A stretch of DNA of 64,000 bases from Microbacterium ureisolvens (GTDB lineage Bacteria > Actinomycetota > Actinomycetes > Actinomycetales > Microbacteriaceae), in NCBI RefSeq assembly GCF_015278315.1, contig NZ_JADIJE010000001.1:434001-498000 (forward strand). Direction: 5' to 3'. This document shows, piece after piece, positions 7,787 through 16,867 of the stretch. Each line of letters starts with the position of its first letter. Position 1 is the first letter of the stretch. Below the pieces are notes generated by a model, which was not told where the DNA came from, did no database searches, and saw only the letters and a list, made by a program, of their open reading frames with translations. The translations under genes and the position numbers were made by a program.

Positions 7787-9070
7787 ATGCCTGCGACGCG
7801 CGACCGGACTGTGACACTCACCCCGTGGGGTGCGGGCGACCTGCCCCTGCTCGAACGCGCCAACACCCCGGAGATGACCGCGCATCTGGGCGGACCCGAG
7901 ACCCCGGTGCAGCTCGAGGAGCGCCAGGAGCGCTACCTGCGGCTGTCGGGCACCGGCGAAGCGAGCATGTACCGGATCGAGGTCGACGGCGAGGCGGTCG
8001 GCGGCATCGGGTACTGGCAGGTGGAGCACGACGGAGCACCGGCGTGGGAGACCGGCTGGAACGTCTTCCCGGAGTGGCAGGGCCATGGCTTCGCTCGGGA
8101 GGCGCTGCGGCTGATCGTGCGGGAGGTCGCGGAGCGAGGCGACCGCCATCTGCTGGTCGCCTACCCGGGTGCCGACAATCCGGCGTCGAACGCGCTCTGC
8201 GCGCGCGCCGGCTTCGAGGACCGCGGCTCGGGCACGATGCCCTGGCGGAGCGGTGAGCTGGCGTTCCGCACGTGGGTGCTCGACATGTCGCCGCTCGACC
8301 TCGACGGCCGCGAACCCGACCTCGACGAGCGTTTCGGCGAGGGCGTGCTCGACGAGAAGTTGTGGTGGCCGTACTACCTGCCGCACTGGTCCTCGCGCGA
8401 ACGCGCCGCCGCGAAGTACTCCATCGCCCCGGACGCACTCGAGCTCGCCATCGATGCCGACACCGCGCCGTGGTCGCCCGAGTTCGACGGCGGCAACCGC
8501 GTGTCGCACCTGCAGACCGGTCAGTTCTCCGGCCGGCGCGGCTCCGCGGTCGGCCAGCACCGCTTCCGCGAGGGTCTGGCGGTGCGCGAAGAGCAGCCGG
8601 AGCGGCGACTTCATCTGCCGCGGTTCGGCGTGATCGAAGTGCGAATGGCCGCCGTGCGCCACCCCGACGTGATGGTCGCCTTCTGGCCGATCGGCTTCGA
8701 GGACGCCCCCGAACGCAGCGGCGAGCTGTGCATCGCCGAGATCTTCGGCCGCGAGCTCGACGACGAGGGCGGCTGGGTCGGCGTCGGCGTCAAGGCGCAG
8801 CACGACCCGCGCCTGCGCGACGACTTCGAGAAGGTCCGCGTCGAGGGCGACCTCACCGAGATGCACGACTATGCCGTCGAATGGACGCCCGACGCACTGC
8901 GTTTCTTCATCGACCACCGCTGGGTCAAGACCGTGCGCCAGAGGATCGACTACCCCGTGCAGCTCATGCTCGACCTGTACGAGTTCCCGCGCGCCGACGG
9001 CACGCGCGACACGGCGGCGCTGCCCCACACGATGCGCGTCGAGCGTGTCCGCACCTTCCCGTCAGCCTGA
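7787..9070 (+). CDS. GNAT acetyltransferase fused to a GH16-like lectin/glucanase domain
   Basis: A 427-residue fusion. Residues 1-165 are a GNAT N-acetyltransferase with the acetyl-CoA loop EWQGHGFAREALRLI and NPASNALCARAGFE. Residues about 175-425 resemble GH16 concanavalin-type domains: LDERFGEGVLDEKLWWPYYL, HLQTGQFSG, HDYAVEWTPDALRFFID. The GH16 active-site motif normally reads ExDxxE; here it is ELCIAE, so both Glu are kept but the Asp is Cys. There is no signal peptide, so it is cytoplasmic. The catalytic status of the second domain is doubtful; a sugar-binding role is possible. Confidence 0.8.
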   Translation: MPATRDRTVTLTPWGAGDLPLLERANTPEMTAHLGGPETPVQLEERQERYLRLSGTGEASMYRIEVDGEAVGGIGYWQVEHDGAPAWETGWNVFPEWQGHGFAREALRLIVREVAERGDRHLLVAYPGADNPASNALCARAGFEDRGSGTMPWRSGELAFRTWVLDMSPLDLDGREPDLDERFGEGVLDEKLWWPYYLPHWSSRERAAAKYSIAPDALELAIDADTAPWSPEFDGGNRVSHLQTGQFSGRRGSAVGQHRFREGLAVREEQPERRLHLPRFGVIEVRMAAVRHPDVMVAFWPIGFEDAPERSGELCIAEIFGRELDDEGGWVGVGVKAQHDPRLRDDFEKVRVEGDLTEMHDYAVEWTPDALRFFIDHRWVKTVRQRIDYPVQLMLDLYEFPRADGTRDTAALPHTMRVERVRTFPSA

Positions 9071-9153
9071 CCGACCTCGCATCTCCGCCCCGCACCGGCC
9101 GTCGCGGCACCGGTCCGACGCGGGCGGTCCGACGCGGGCGGTCCGTGACGGGG

Positions 9154-10839
9154 TCAGAACAACCCGACGATGCGGCCGTCCTCGTCGACGTCGATCGTGT
9201 TCGCGGCCGGGGCGGCCGGCAATCCGGGCATGGTCATGATGTCGCCGCAGATCATCACGACGAATCGCGCTCCGGCGGCCAGGCGCACCTCGCGGATGTC
9301 GACGACATGCCCAGAGGGCGCGCCGCGCAGCCGCGGGTCGGTCGAGAAGGAGTACTGCGTCTTCGCGACGCACACCGGGTAGCCGCCGTACCCGTCGTCC
9401 TGGAGGCGCTTGATCTGCGCCCGCACGGCGGTCGACGCCGTCACCTCCGACGCTCCGTAGACGCGCGTCGCGATGGCGGTCATCTTCTGCCAGAGCGTCG
9501 CGTCGTCGGGATAGGTGAGCTGCAGAGCGGATGCCGCATCCTGCCGCTGGGCGCAGATTCGAACTACCTCGCGGGCAAGCTCCTCCGCGCCGGCGCCGCC
9601 CTCGGCGAAGTGCTTCGCCACCACGGCCGTGACCCCGACGGCCTCGGCGGCGGCGACGAGCGCCGCGGTCTCGGCATCCGTGTCCTCCGCGCGATGGTTG
9701 ATCGCGACGACCGCGGGGATCCCCCACGTCTCGCGCACCGTCGTCAGGTGGCGCACGAGGTTCGCCGTGCCGCGCTGCAGGGCCGCGACGTTCTCGTGAG
9801 GCAGGTCGGCCACCTCGACGCCGCCGTGGTACTTCATCGCGCGCACGGTGGCGACGACGACGGCCACGTCGGGTCGGAGCCCTGTGGTGCGACAGAGGAT
9901 GTCGACGAACTTCTCGGCGCCGAGGTCGGCGCCGAAGCCCGCCTCGGTCACCACGTAGTCGGCCATACGCAGGGCGGAGTCGGTCGCGAGGTACGAGTTG
10001 CAGCCGTGGGCGATGTTGGCGAACGGGCCGCCGTGCACGAACGCGGGCGTGTGCTCGAGCGTCTGGACGAGGTTGGGGGCTAGCGCGTCCCGCAGGATCG
10101 CGGCCATCGCGCCGTGCGCCTGCAGATCCCGCGCGCGGATCGGCCGGCGATCGCGGGTGTAGGCCACGACGATCTCGCCGAGACGCTCCTTCAGATCGGC
10201 CAGGTCGGTCGCCAGGCAGAAGATCGCCATGACCTCGCTCGCGACGACGATGTCGAAGCCGTCCTCCCGCGGGTAGCCGTTGGACGGCCCGCCCAGTCCG
10301 ATGACGGCATCGCGGAGCGCCCGGTCGTTGACGTCGAGCACCCGGCGCCACGTCACGCGGCGCACGTCGATGCCGAGCGAGTTCCCGTGGTGCACGTGGT
10401 TGTCGATGAGCGCGGCCAAGAGGTTCGTCGCGATGGCGATCGCCGAGAAGTCGCCGGTGAAGTGCAGGTTGATGTCTTCCATCGGCACGACCTGTGCGTA
10501 TCCGCCGCCGGCGGCGCCGCCCTTCATGCCGAACACCGGCCCGAGCGCCGGCTCGCGCAGGCAGATCATGGCGCGTTCGCCGATGCGGCTGAGCGCATCG
10601 CCGAGCCCGACGGTGGTCGTCGTCTTGCCCTCACCCGCCGGCGTCGGCGAGACGGCGGTCATCAGCACCAGTCGTCCGCGCGGCCGGTCGCGGAGCGTCC
10701 GCAGGTGCCGCAGCGACACCTTGGCCTTGTACCGGCCGTACGGCTCGAGCTCCTCATCGGGAATGCCGAGGCTCTCGGCGATCCGCGTGATCGGCCAGAG
10801 CTCGGCCTGCTGGGCGATCTCGATGTTGCTCGCAGCCAC
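9154..10839 (-). CDS. fhs: Formate--tetrahydrofolate ligase
   Basis: A 561-residue formyl-THF synthetase, full family length. It makes 10-formyl-THF from formate, THF and ATP. Seen: the P-loop [18 protein letters not shown] near residue 66, [37 protein letters not shown], and the near C-terminal [10 protein letters not shown]. The GTG start has GGGGAG 6 nt upstream. It stands alone; recQ ends 239 bp upstream on the same strand. Confidence 0.97.
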   Translation of the reverse strand: MAASNIEIAQQAELWPITRIAESLGIPDEELEPYGRYKAKVSLRHLRTLRDRPRGRLVLMTAVSPTPAGEGKTTTTVGLGDALSRIGERAMICLREPALGPVFGMKGGAAGGGYAQVVPMEDINLHFTGDFSAIAIATNLLAALIDNHVHHGNSLGIDVRRVTWRRVLDVNDRALRDAVIGLGGPSNGYPREDGFDIVVASEVMAIFCLATDLADLKERLGEIVVAYTRDRRPIRARDLQAHGAMAAILRDALAPNLVQTLEHTPAFVHGGPFANIAHGCNSYLATDSALRMADYVVTEAGFGADLGAEKFVDILCRTTGLRPDVAVVVATVRAMKYHGGVEVADLPHENVAALQRGTANLVRHLTTVRETWGIPAVVAINHRAEDTDAETAALVAAAEAVGVTAVVAKHFAEGGAGAEELAREVVRICAQRQDAASALQLTYPDDATLWQKMTAIATRVYGASEVTASTAVRAQIKRLQDDGYGGYPVCVAKTQYSFSTDPRLRGAPSGHVVDIREVRLAAGARFVVMICGDIMTMPGLPAAPAANTIDVDEDGRIVGLF

Positions 10840-11078
10840 GCCGCACTCCCCTGCCCTGCGCCGACGCGGGCCTCGTCGCCCGCTGCCGCCAGCCTATGCG
10901 TGAGCCCCGCCGTCGTCTCGGACGCGCACCGGAAGGGGAGACGGATGCCGCGGCCCGGGGCCGCCGCCCGCATCACGGGATGGTCGCTCGACGTGGCGGC
11001 GTCGAAGGGGTCGTCGGACGGATGCCTCTACCGCCGCCGAGGTCGGCACGCCGAACGGGCAGCGGGCCCGGCCGAGGC

Positions 11079-13094
11079 TCAGGCCGCGGCCACGACCGCG
11101 AGCACGGCCTCGCCGTATGCCTCGCGCTTCTTCGCACCGATGCCCGAGACGCCGTCGAGGTCTGCGAGGCTCTCGGGCCGGCGCTCGGCGACCGCGCGAA
11201 GAGTCGCATCGCCGAACACGATGTAGGCCGGCACGCCGAGCTCCTTCGCCACGCCGGCGCGCCACGCGCGCAGCGCCTCGAAGAGGCCGGCGTTCGCCGG
11301 ATCGAGGGTCTCGGGAGCGTTCGTCTTGCGCACCCGGGCGACACCGCCCGAGCGCCCCATCACGTCGCGTCGCAGCGGAACGGGGGTCTCGCCTCGCAGC
11401 ACCCCGGCTGCGGACTCCCCGAGCGCGAGGGTGCCGTACTCGCCCCGGGCGACCAGGATGCCCCGGGCCAGCAGCTGCCGGATCACGCTGCGCCAGTCCT
11501 GCTCGCTGAGGTCGGCGCCGAGCCCGTAGGTGGACAGCTGGTCGTGCCCTTGCTGGCGGATGCGGTCGGTCGACGAGCCGCGGAGGATGTCGATGAGGTG
11601 GCCGGCGCCGAACGCCTGGCCGCGCTCGCGCTGCAGTCGCACGATGGTCGAGAGCAGCTTCTGCGCGGGGATGAGCCCGTCCCACGTCTCGGGAGATTCG
11701 AGACACGTGTCGCAGTTGCCGCATGGCTGCGAGGGTTCGCCGAAGTAGGCCAGCAGGTTCTGGCGGCGGCATCCGACCGTCTCGCACAGGCCCAGCATCG
11801 CGTCGAGATGCTGGCCGAGCCGGGTCTTGAAGGCGCGGTCGCCGGGCGACTGGTCGATCATGCGCCGCTGCTGCACGACGTCGCCGAGGCCGTACGCCAT
11901 CCAGGCGACCGACGCCTCGCCGTCGCGGCCCGCGCGGCCGGTCTCCTGGTAGTAGCCCTCGACCGACTTGGGCAGGTCGATGTGGGCGACGAAGCGGACG
12001 TCGGGCTTGTCGATGCCCATCCCGAACGCGATCGTCGCGACCATCACCACGCCGTCCTCGCGCAGGAACCGCGACTGGTTCGCTGCCCGCGTCTCGGCGG
12101 GAAGACCTGCGTGGTACGGCAGCGCGTCGACGCCCTGCGCCGACAGGAACTCCGCCGTCTGCTCCACCGACTTGCGGCTCAGCGCGTAGACGATGCCGGC
12201 CGCCCCGGAGCCCTGCGTCCGGATGAACGCGACCAGCTGGCGCCGCGGATCGGACTTGGCCTCGATGCGGTACTGGATGTTCGGCCGGTCGAAGCTCGAG
12301 ACGAAGTGGCGCGCCTGCGGCAGCTGCAGCCGCTCGGTCATCTCGCGATGCGTCGCGGGAGTGGCGGTCGCGGTGAGCGCGAGGCGCGGCACACCCGGGA
12401 ACCGCTCGGCGAGGGCGCCGAGCGCGAGGTAGTCGGGCCGGAAGTCATGGCCCCACTGCGACACGCAATGGGCCTCGTCGATGGCGATGATGCTGAGCTT
12501 TCCCCGCGCGAGGAACCGCAGTGTCGACTCGGTGTTCAGCCGCTCGGGGGCGACGTAGAGGAGGTCGAGCTCGCCCGCGAGGTACGCGCGCTCGACGGCC
12601 GCGCGCTCGGGCGGCGCCTGGGTCGAGTTGAGGTAGGCGGCACGCACGCCGTTGGCGACGAGCGCGTCGACCTGGTCGTGCATGAGCGCGATCAGCGGGC
12701 TCACGACGAGCCCCGTGCCGGGCCGCACGAGCGCCGGCACCTGATAGCAGACGCTCTTTCCGCCACCGGTCGGCATGAGCACCACGGCGTCGGCGCCCGC
12801 GATGACGTGGTCGACGATCGCGCCCTGCTCACCGCGGAACGAGTCGTACCCGTACACCTCGCGCAGCACGGTGCGCGCGTCGGAGCCGGTGAAGTCTCGG
12901 CGGGGACCTGCTCCCTCGAACGGATCGATCGACGCCGAGCCGCCCGCGGCAGGGTCGGGCGGGGGCATCCAGCCGTCCTCCGGCGGCGCCCACGAGTCGT
13001 CGGGAGGGGGCACCCGGTACTCATCAGCCGGCGGCGCCCAGGCGTCGGGCTCCCACGTGAGGTCGGCGTACGGGTCGCCCTGCGGGATCGTCAT
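11079..13094 (-). CDS. recQ: RecQ-type ATP-dependent DNA helicase
   Basis: About 671 residues. Walker [14 protein letters not shown] box [19 protein letters not shown], motif [14 protein letters not shown], a RecQ zinc-binding Cys cluster ([10 protein letters not shown] to CGNCDTC) and a C-terminal HRDC domain with [17 protein letters not shown]. It unwinds DNA in recombination and repair. The N-terminal 60 residues are an unusual acidic Trp/Pro-rich tract with WAPP and VPPP repeats, probably unstructured. Start chosen at ATG 13094, which follows TACCCT at 7-nt spacing; the upstream in-frame extension runs into a palindromic repeat. Confidence 0.95.
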   Translation of the reverse strand: MTIPQGDPYADLTWEPDAWAPPADEYRVPPPDDSWAPPEDGWMPPPDPAAGGSASIDPFEGAGPRRDFTGSDARTVLREVYGYDSFRGEQGAIVDHVIAGADAVVLMPTGGGKSVCYQVPALVRPGTGLVVSPLIALMHDQVDALVANGVRAAYLNSTQAPPERAAVERAYLAGELDLLYVAPERLNTESTLRFLARGKLSIIAIDEAHCVSQWGHDFRPDYLALGALAERFPGVPRLALTATATPATHREMTERLQLPQARHFVSSFDRPNIQYRIEAKSDPRRQLVAFIRTQGSGAAGIVYALSRKSVEQTAEFLSAQGVDALPYHAGLPAETRAANQSRFLREDGVVMVATIAFGMGIDKPDVRFVAHIDLPKSVEGYYQETGRAGRDGEASVAWMAYGLGDVVQQRRMIDQSPGDRAFKTRLGQHLDAMLGLCETVGCRRQNLLAYFGEPSQPCGNCDTCLESPETWDGLIPAQKLLSTIVRLQRERGQAFGAGHLIDILRGSSTDRIRQQGHDQLSTYGLGADLSEQDWRSVIRQLLARGILVARGEYGTLALGESAAGVLRGETPVPLRRDVMGRSGGVARVRKTNAPETLDPANAGLFEALRAWRAGVAKELGVPAYIVFGDATLRAVAERRPESLADLDGVSGIGAKKREAYGEAVLAVVAAA

Positions 13095-13101
13095 CGATTC
13101 C

Positions 13102-13107
13102 AGGGTA
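13102..13107 (-). promoter_or_regulatory. -10 element of leaderless promoter (recQ)
   Basis: TACCCT, leftward, 7 nt before the ATG at 13094; no ribosome binding site is visible. Confidence 0.4.
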
Positions 13108-13201
13108 ACCGCGGCATCCGACGCGCTCCCCCTCCCCGGCGAGACGGCGCGCAACTCGCGGTCGACGGCTCGGTCGCTCTCCTGTGGAGGAGCCGTGCCG
13201 A

Positions 13202-13284
13202 TCCTCAAATGAGGACCGGAGCCGAGATGCGGACCGCCAGCCCGGCGTCACCTCCGCATCTCGGCGCAGATCCTCAATTGAGGA
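13202..13284. repeat. 83-bp nested intergenic palindrome
   Basis: The outer ends are themselves palindromes, TCCTCAAATGAGGA (13202-13215) and TCCTCAATTGAGGA (13271-13284, perfect). Inside them GCCGAGATGCGGA (13221-13233) pairs perfectly with TCCGCATCTCGGC (13253-13265). The whole element therefore reads as one large imperfect palindrome centred near 13243, between recQ and the DUF1697 gene. Possible REP/MITE-like element or protein-binding region. Confidence 0.75.
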
Positions 13285-13308
13285 CGGGGAAAGGCCGTCG
13301 CCGGGCCG

Positions 13309-13845
13309 TCAGCACCACTTGTCGGCGATCGCCGCGATCACCGTACGGTTGCGGTTCGTCGCGACACCCAGCAGCCGCGCCGCGTTGAGCGGATCGACCG
13401 AGCCGGCCTGGTACCCGGGCCCGAGCAGTGCGTGCGCGGCGCGCCCGCGCACGACCATCTGCCCGGCATCCGTCGCGAGGGCTTCGATCTCGGCGACCGC
13501 ATCGCGTGTCGGCGTGTCCTTCAGCAGATACACATAGTGCCGCTCGAGCCCGGGATGCTCGTCGCTCAGCGCCGCGGCTTCGTCGGCGACCGCCCGCAGC
13601 TCCGCGGTCGTGAAGACGATCGTCGGCACCTCGAACCCGCGGTCGGCGGCGAAAGCGTCCTCGAGCGCCTTCTCGATCTTGGCGCGCGAGCGCATCGAGG
13701 TCGTGAACCGCACGTTGCCGGTGTTGATGTGCGTCTCGACGTCGGCGAACCCGGCCGCCTCGACGACGCGCCGGATGTCGTCCTTCGCGAACTTCCGCTT
13801 CGCGCCGAGATTGATCGCCCGCAGGAACGCCACATAGGTGGGCAT
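13309..13845 (-). CDS. DUF1697 family protein
   Basis: A 178-residue protein matching the DUF1697 pattern: YVAFLRAINLGAKRKFAKDD at the N-terminus, HINTGNVRF in the middle and the LLGVATNRNRTVIAAIAD C-terminal motif. The fold is ferredoxin-like and the function is unknown. The ATG at 13845 begins the conserved part; upstream in-frame codons fall in a 33-bp hairpin. It ends in WC. Confidence 0.85.
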   Translation of the reverse strand: MPTYVAFLRAINLGAKRKFAKDDIRRVVEAAGFADVETHINTGNVRFTTSMRSRAKIEKALEDAFAADRGFEVPTIVFTTAELRAVADEAAALSDEHPGLERHYVYLLKDTPTRDAVAEIEALATDAGQMVVRGRAAHALLGPGYQAGSVDPLNAARLLGVATNRNRTVIAAIADKWC

Positions 13846-13854
13846 ACCGTCATC

Positions 13855-13887
13855 ATTCCGGATGCCGCGGCCCGCGGCATCCGGAAT
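13855..13887. repeat. GGATGCCG inverted pair: 16-bp-arm hairpin
   Basis: ATTCCGGATGCCGCGG (13855-13870) pairs perfectly with 13872-13887 around one base. It lies 10 bp before the DUF1697 start. It is one of three near-perfect intergenic inverted pairs of the motif that is scattered over the whole window. Confidence 0.8.
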
Positions 13888-14041
13888 CAGCTCGTCACCC
13901 GCCCCGGCGCGGTTCGCGATCATCCGATATGGTCGTCGGCATGCAATGCCAGTGACCCGCCTTCGTCACCTCCCGTCCGACGCGATCCGCGCGGACGCAT
14001 GATCCGGCGGCCGCCGCCGCGGCCGTCCCGAAAGGCATCGC

Positions 14042-14920
14042 ATGTTCCCCTCCTCCTCGTCCCTGCCGCTTGCGGGCAAGACCGCCCTCGTCACCGGCGT
14101 CTCGCGCCGCCGCGGCATCGGCTACGCCGTCGCCGCGCAGTTCGCCCGGCTCGGCGCCGACGTCTTCATCCACCACTACCGTCCGCACGACACCCGCCTG
14201 CCGTGGGGCGGCGACGACCTCGACGCCGTGCGCGAAGGCCTGCGCGCCGAGCTCGCGCCGGGCGCGCAGCTCGGCGATCTCAGTGCGGACCTGACGGACG
14301 CGGCATCCGTCCCCCTCCTCATTGACGCGGCGCAGGCGCTCACCGGGCGGCTCGACATCCTCGTGTGCAACCACGCGCAGTCCGGCGACGACGGCTCGAT
14401 CCTCGACATGACGGCCGAGCGGCTCGACGCGTTCTGGTCGACCAACGCGCGTTCGACTCTGCTGCTCACGCGCGAGTTCGCGGCGCTGCGGGCCGGCGAC
14501 GGCGAACCGGGGTCGCGACCAGGCGAGCGCGTCGAACGCCGCGGCCCCTTCGCCGAGCCGACCGGGCGCGTCTTCTGGATGACGTCCGGTCAGATCCACG
14601 GCGCGATGCGCGGCGAGGTCGCATACGCGGCGAGCAAGGCCGCACTCGCGGGCGTCACCAAGACGGTGGCGGCCGAGCTGCTCGACCTCGGGATCATCCT
14701 CAACACCATCGATCCCGGACCCGTCAACACCGGCTACCTCGACCCCGAGACGACCGACCGCCCGCTCGACGAGATCGAGGCCTGGATGCGCTCGACCCCG
14801 TTCGGCCGGTACGGAGAGCCCGCCGACCCGGCACGGCTCATCGCCTGGCTCGCGACGCCCGATGGTGCGTGGGTGGTCGGCCAGGTGCTCTCGACCGACG
14901 GCGGCCTCGGCCTCGGCTGA
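14042..14920 (+). CDS. SDR family NAD(P)-dependent oxidoreductase
   Basis: A 292-residue short-chain dehydrogenase/reductase. Cofactor motif TGVSRRRGIGYAVA near residue 18, LVCNHAQSGDDG in place of NNAG, catalytic Ser in WMTSGQ, catalytic YAASK and DPGPVNTGYL after it. The double Arg after the glycine motif hints at NADP(H). The best matches in type are FabG-like 3-oxoacyl reductases, but the substrate is unknown. AAAGG lies 7 nt before the ATG. Confidence 0.9.
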   Translation: MFPSSSSLPLAGKTALVTGVSRRRGIGYAVAAQFARLGADVFIHHYRPHDTRLPWGGDDLDAVREGLRAELAPGAQLGDLSADLTDAASVPLLIDAAQALTGRLDILVCNHAQSGDDGSILDMTAERLDAFWSTNARSTLLLTREFAALRAGDGEPGSRPGERVERRGPFAEPTGRVFWMTSGQIHGAMRGEVAYAASKAALAGVTKTVAAELLDLGIILNTIDPGPVNTGYLDPETTDRPLDEIEAWMRSTPFGRYGEPADPARLIAWLATPDGAWVVGQVLSTDGGLGLG

Positions 14921-14956
14921 GCGCCGGGCCGGGCCTCGGCTGAGCGCCGGGCCGGG
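14911..14956. repeat. 23-bp tandem duplication across the SDR stop codon
   Basis: CCTCGGCTGAGCGCCGGGCC plus GGG occurs at 14911-14933 and again at 14934-14956 without change. The first copy holds the SDR stop codon (14918-14920), so the duplication only lengthens the 3' flank. Confidence 0.8.
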
Positions 14957-15111
14957 CCGCAGCTGCCGCGCGCAGGCTCAGGTGGCGCGACACGCCGCTT
15001 CTCGCGCCACGACTCCGCGCGTCGCGACCCCCGAGCATCCGGCCGGGTCGCGACCCCCGAGCGACCGGCCCCGGACCGGGCGCCCGCGCTCAGGTGCGAC
15101 CGCGGGCGTTC

Positions 15112-15149
15112 CCTGCGACCGCTACGTCGATCGATGCAGCGGTCGCAGG
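15112..15149. repeat. 38-bp palindrome related to the 37-kb palindromes
   Basis: CCTGCGACCGCT (15112-15123) pairs with AGCGGTCGCAGG (15138-15149); the centre GTCGATCGA is also nearly palindromic. The same core, CCTGCGACCGCT followed by GTCGATCG and GTCGCAGG, recurs at 37218-37285 and 37739-37806. It lies in the 265-bp gap between convergent genes, which also contains a repeated GTCGCGACCCCCGAGC. Confidence 0.75.
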
Positions 15150-15185
15150 AGAATGCAGCGGATGCCGGGGGCACCGCCGCGACGC

Positions 15186-16622
15186 TCAGGCCAGCGCGGG
15201 CTCTCCGCCGGCGACTCGCGCGCGGTGGTTGACGCGGTGGCCGATCCAGAAGCCGAGGGCGATGAGGCCTGCGAGGGCGAGCCCGAGCATCCAGGGCAGC
15301 ACGTTCGGCGTCGTCGCGGCGGTGGCCGCGGCGAGCGTGTCGGATCCCTCGGCGACCTGCCCGCTGCCGTCGGCGAGTGCGGTGGCTCCGGCGGCGAGCG
15401 TCTCGCTGCCGTCGGCGAGCTTCTCCGAGCCGGCGGCGAGCGTGCCCGCGCCCTCCGACAGCTCCGTCGCGCCCGCGGACAGGTCGGCGGCTCCCGACGA
15501 GAGCGACTCCGTCCCCACGGCGAGAGACGCGGCGCCCTCCGAGAGCGTAGTGGCTCCGCCGCTGAGGTTCTGCGATCCGACGCTGAGCCGCGACACCCCG
15601 CTCACGAGCGACTGCGTGCCCGCCGCGAGCGACGCGGCGCCGTCGCGCACCTGGGCAGTGCCGGCGCTCAGCGACTGGGCGTTCGCGGCGAGGAAGGGCG
15701 CACCCTTCGCGGGGTCGGCGAGCCCGACCGTGCCGGGCCATCCCCGGGACTGGTCGCCGTTCACGAGTGCGTTCAGCCCGCCCGCGAGCTGCTGCGCACC
15801 GCCCGAGGCGTCGATGACGCCTGCCGCCAGGAGCGGAGCCGCACCCGCGGCCGGGGCGATGCCGTCGACCTGCTTGTCGAGTCCTGTCGCCAGCGCGCTG
15901 AGCTGCTGGAGCTGCACGTTGTTCTCGTCGGCCGCGAGCATCGCGCCCAGTGCATCCGCGAGCTTCTGAGAATTGACCGCAGCGCTGGCAGCGGTTCCCT
16001 GGATCAGGTCTTTGCCGGCGGCCAGAGCCTTCACGTCATTCGTCACGGCCGCCGCGAGCTTGTCCTTCATCGTCGTCGCTCCCGCGAGGAGGTCGCCCGA
16101 GATCTTGTGCGCCGCGCCCACACCGGTCGCGAGCGTCTGAGCACCTGCCGCCAGCCTCGCCGCACCGTCCGCGGCCTGGCTCGCCCCGGCGGCGAGGGTC
16201 GTCGCCCCGGCTGCCGCCGAGCGCGCACCCGTGCCGAGTGTGCCGACGCCGCCGGCGAGCGACTCGGCTCCCGACTGCAGGCTCGCCGCGCCGGACGCGA
16301 GCGACTGCGCGCCTGCATCGGCCGAAGCAGCGCCGTTCGCGAGCCGCGCGGCGCCCGCGCTGGCAGACGCGGCCCCGTCGTCGAGGTCCGAAGCGCCGGT
16401 GGCGAGCTCGCCGGCGCCCGCCGCCAGGTCGGACGCACCCGACGCGAGCTCAGCCGAGCCCTCGTGAGCCTGACCGGCGCCGTCGGCCAGCTTCGTCGAT
16501 CCGGTCGCGATCTGCGACGTCGTCACGAAGTACAGCAGGATCATGGCCGCCAGGGCCACGCTGAGGATGGCGACGGCGACACGCATGCCGACGCCGTGGG
16601 TGTGGGTTTCCGTTCTCGTCAT
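15186..16622 (-). CDS. Membrane-anchored heptad (LAxGAxx) repeat protein
   Basis: A 478-residue protein with one membrane helix at each end (VAVAILSVALAAMILLYFV near residue 20; MLGLALAGLIALGFWIG near 450). Between them are over 40 seven-residue repeats such as ASDLAAG and AQSLASG, the pattern seen in the extracellular part of YhgE/Pip and MmpL-like proteins and predicted to form a long coiled coil. The transporter membrane domain those families carry is absent, so this may be a stand-alone partner. A short non-repeat insert at about 180-290 splits the coil. Start at ATG 16622 with GGAG upstream. Confidence 0.75.
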   Translation of the reverse strand: MTRTETHTHGVGMRVAVAILSVALAAMILLYFVTTSQIATGSTKLADGAGQAHEGSAELASGASDLAAGAGELATGASDLDDGAASASAGAARLANGAASADAGAQSLASGAASLQSGAESLAGGVGTLGTGARSAAAGATTLAAGASQAADGAARLAAGAQTLATGVGAAHKISGDLLAGATTMKDKLAAAVTNDVKALAAGKDLIQGTAASAAVNSQKLADALGAMLAADENNVQLQQLSALATGLDKQVDGIAPAAGAAPLLAAGVIDASGGAQQLAGGLNALVNGDQSRGWPGTVGLADPAKGAPFLAANAQSLSAGTAQVRDGAASLAAGTQSLVSGVSRLSVGSQNLSGGATTLSEGAASLAVGTESLSSGAADLSAGATELSEGAGTLAAGSEKLADGSETLAAGATALADGSGQVAEGSDTLAAATAATTPNVLPWMLGLALAGLIALGFWIGHRVNHRARVAGGEPALA

Positions 16623-16867
16623 TGAGAGCACTCCGGTTCATCGCCTGGGGGGCAGGCGCAGTGGACGTCGTCGACCGGTGATCGGTCGCGCGGCGACACA
16701 GCGGCAGGGTGTGGGATCCCGTCCTCGTCGGCGGGGTCCGGCCTGCTGTCGCGAGTGCAGTGTATGGACCGCGCGCGTTCCGCACCTGGTCATGGTGCAA
16801 GAGACCCAGTTTCACACGTCCTGGAACTCAGTTTCGTTGTGCGACGGCCACAACTGGCGCTTTCGGG

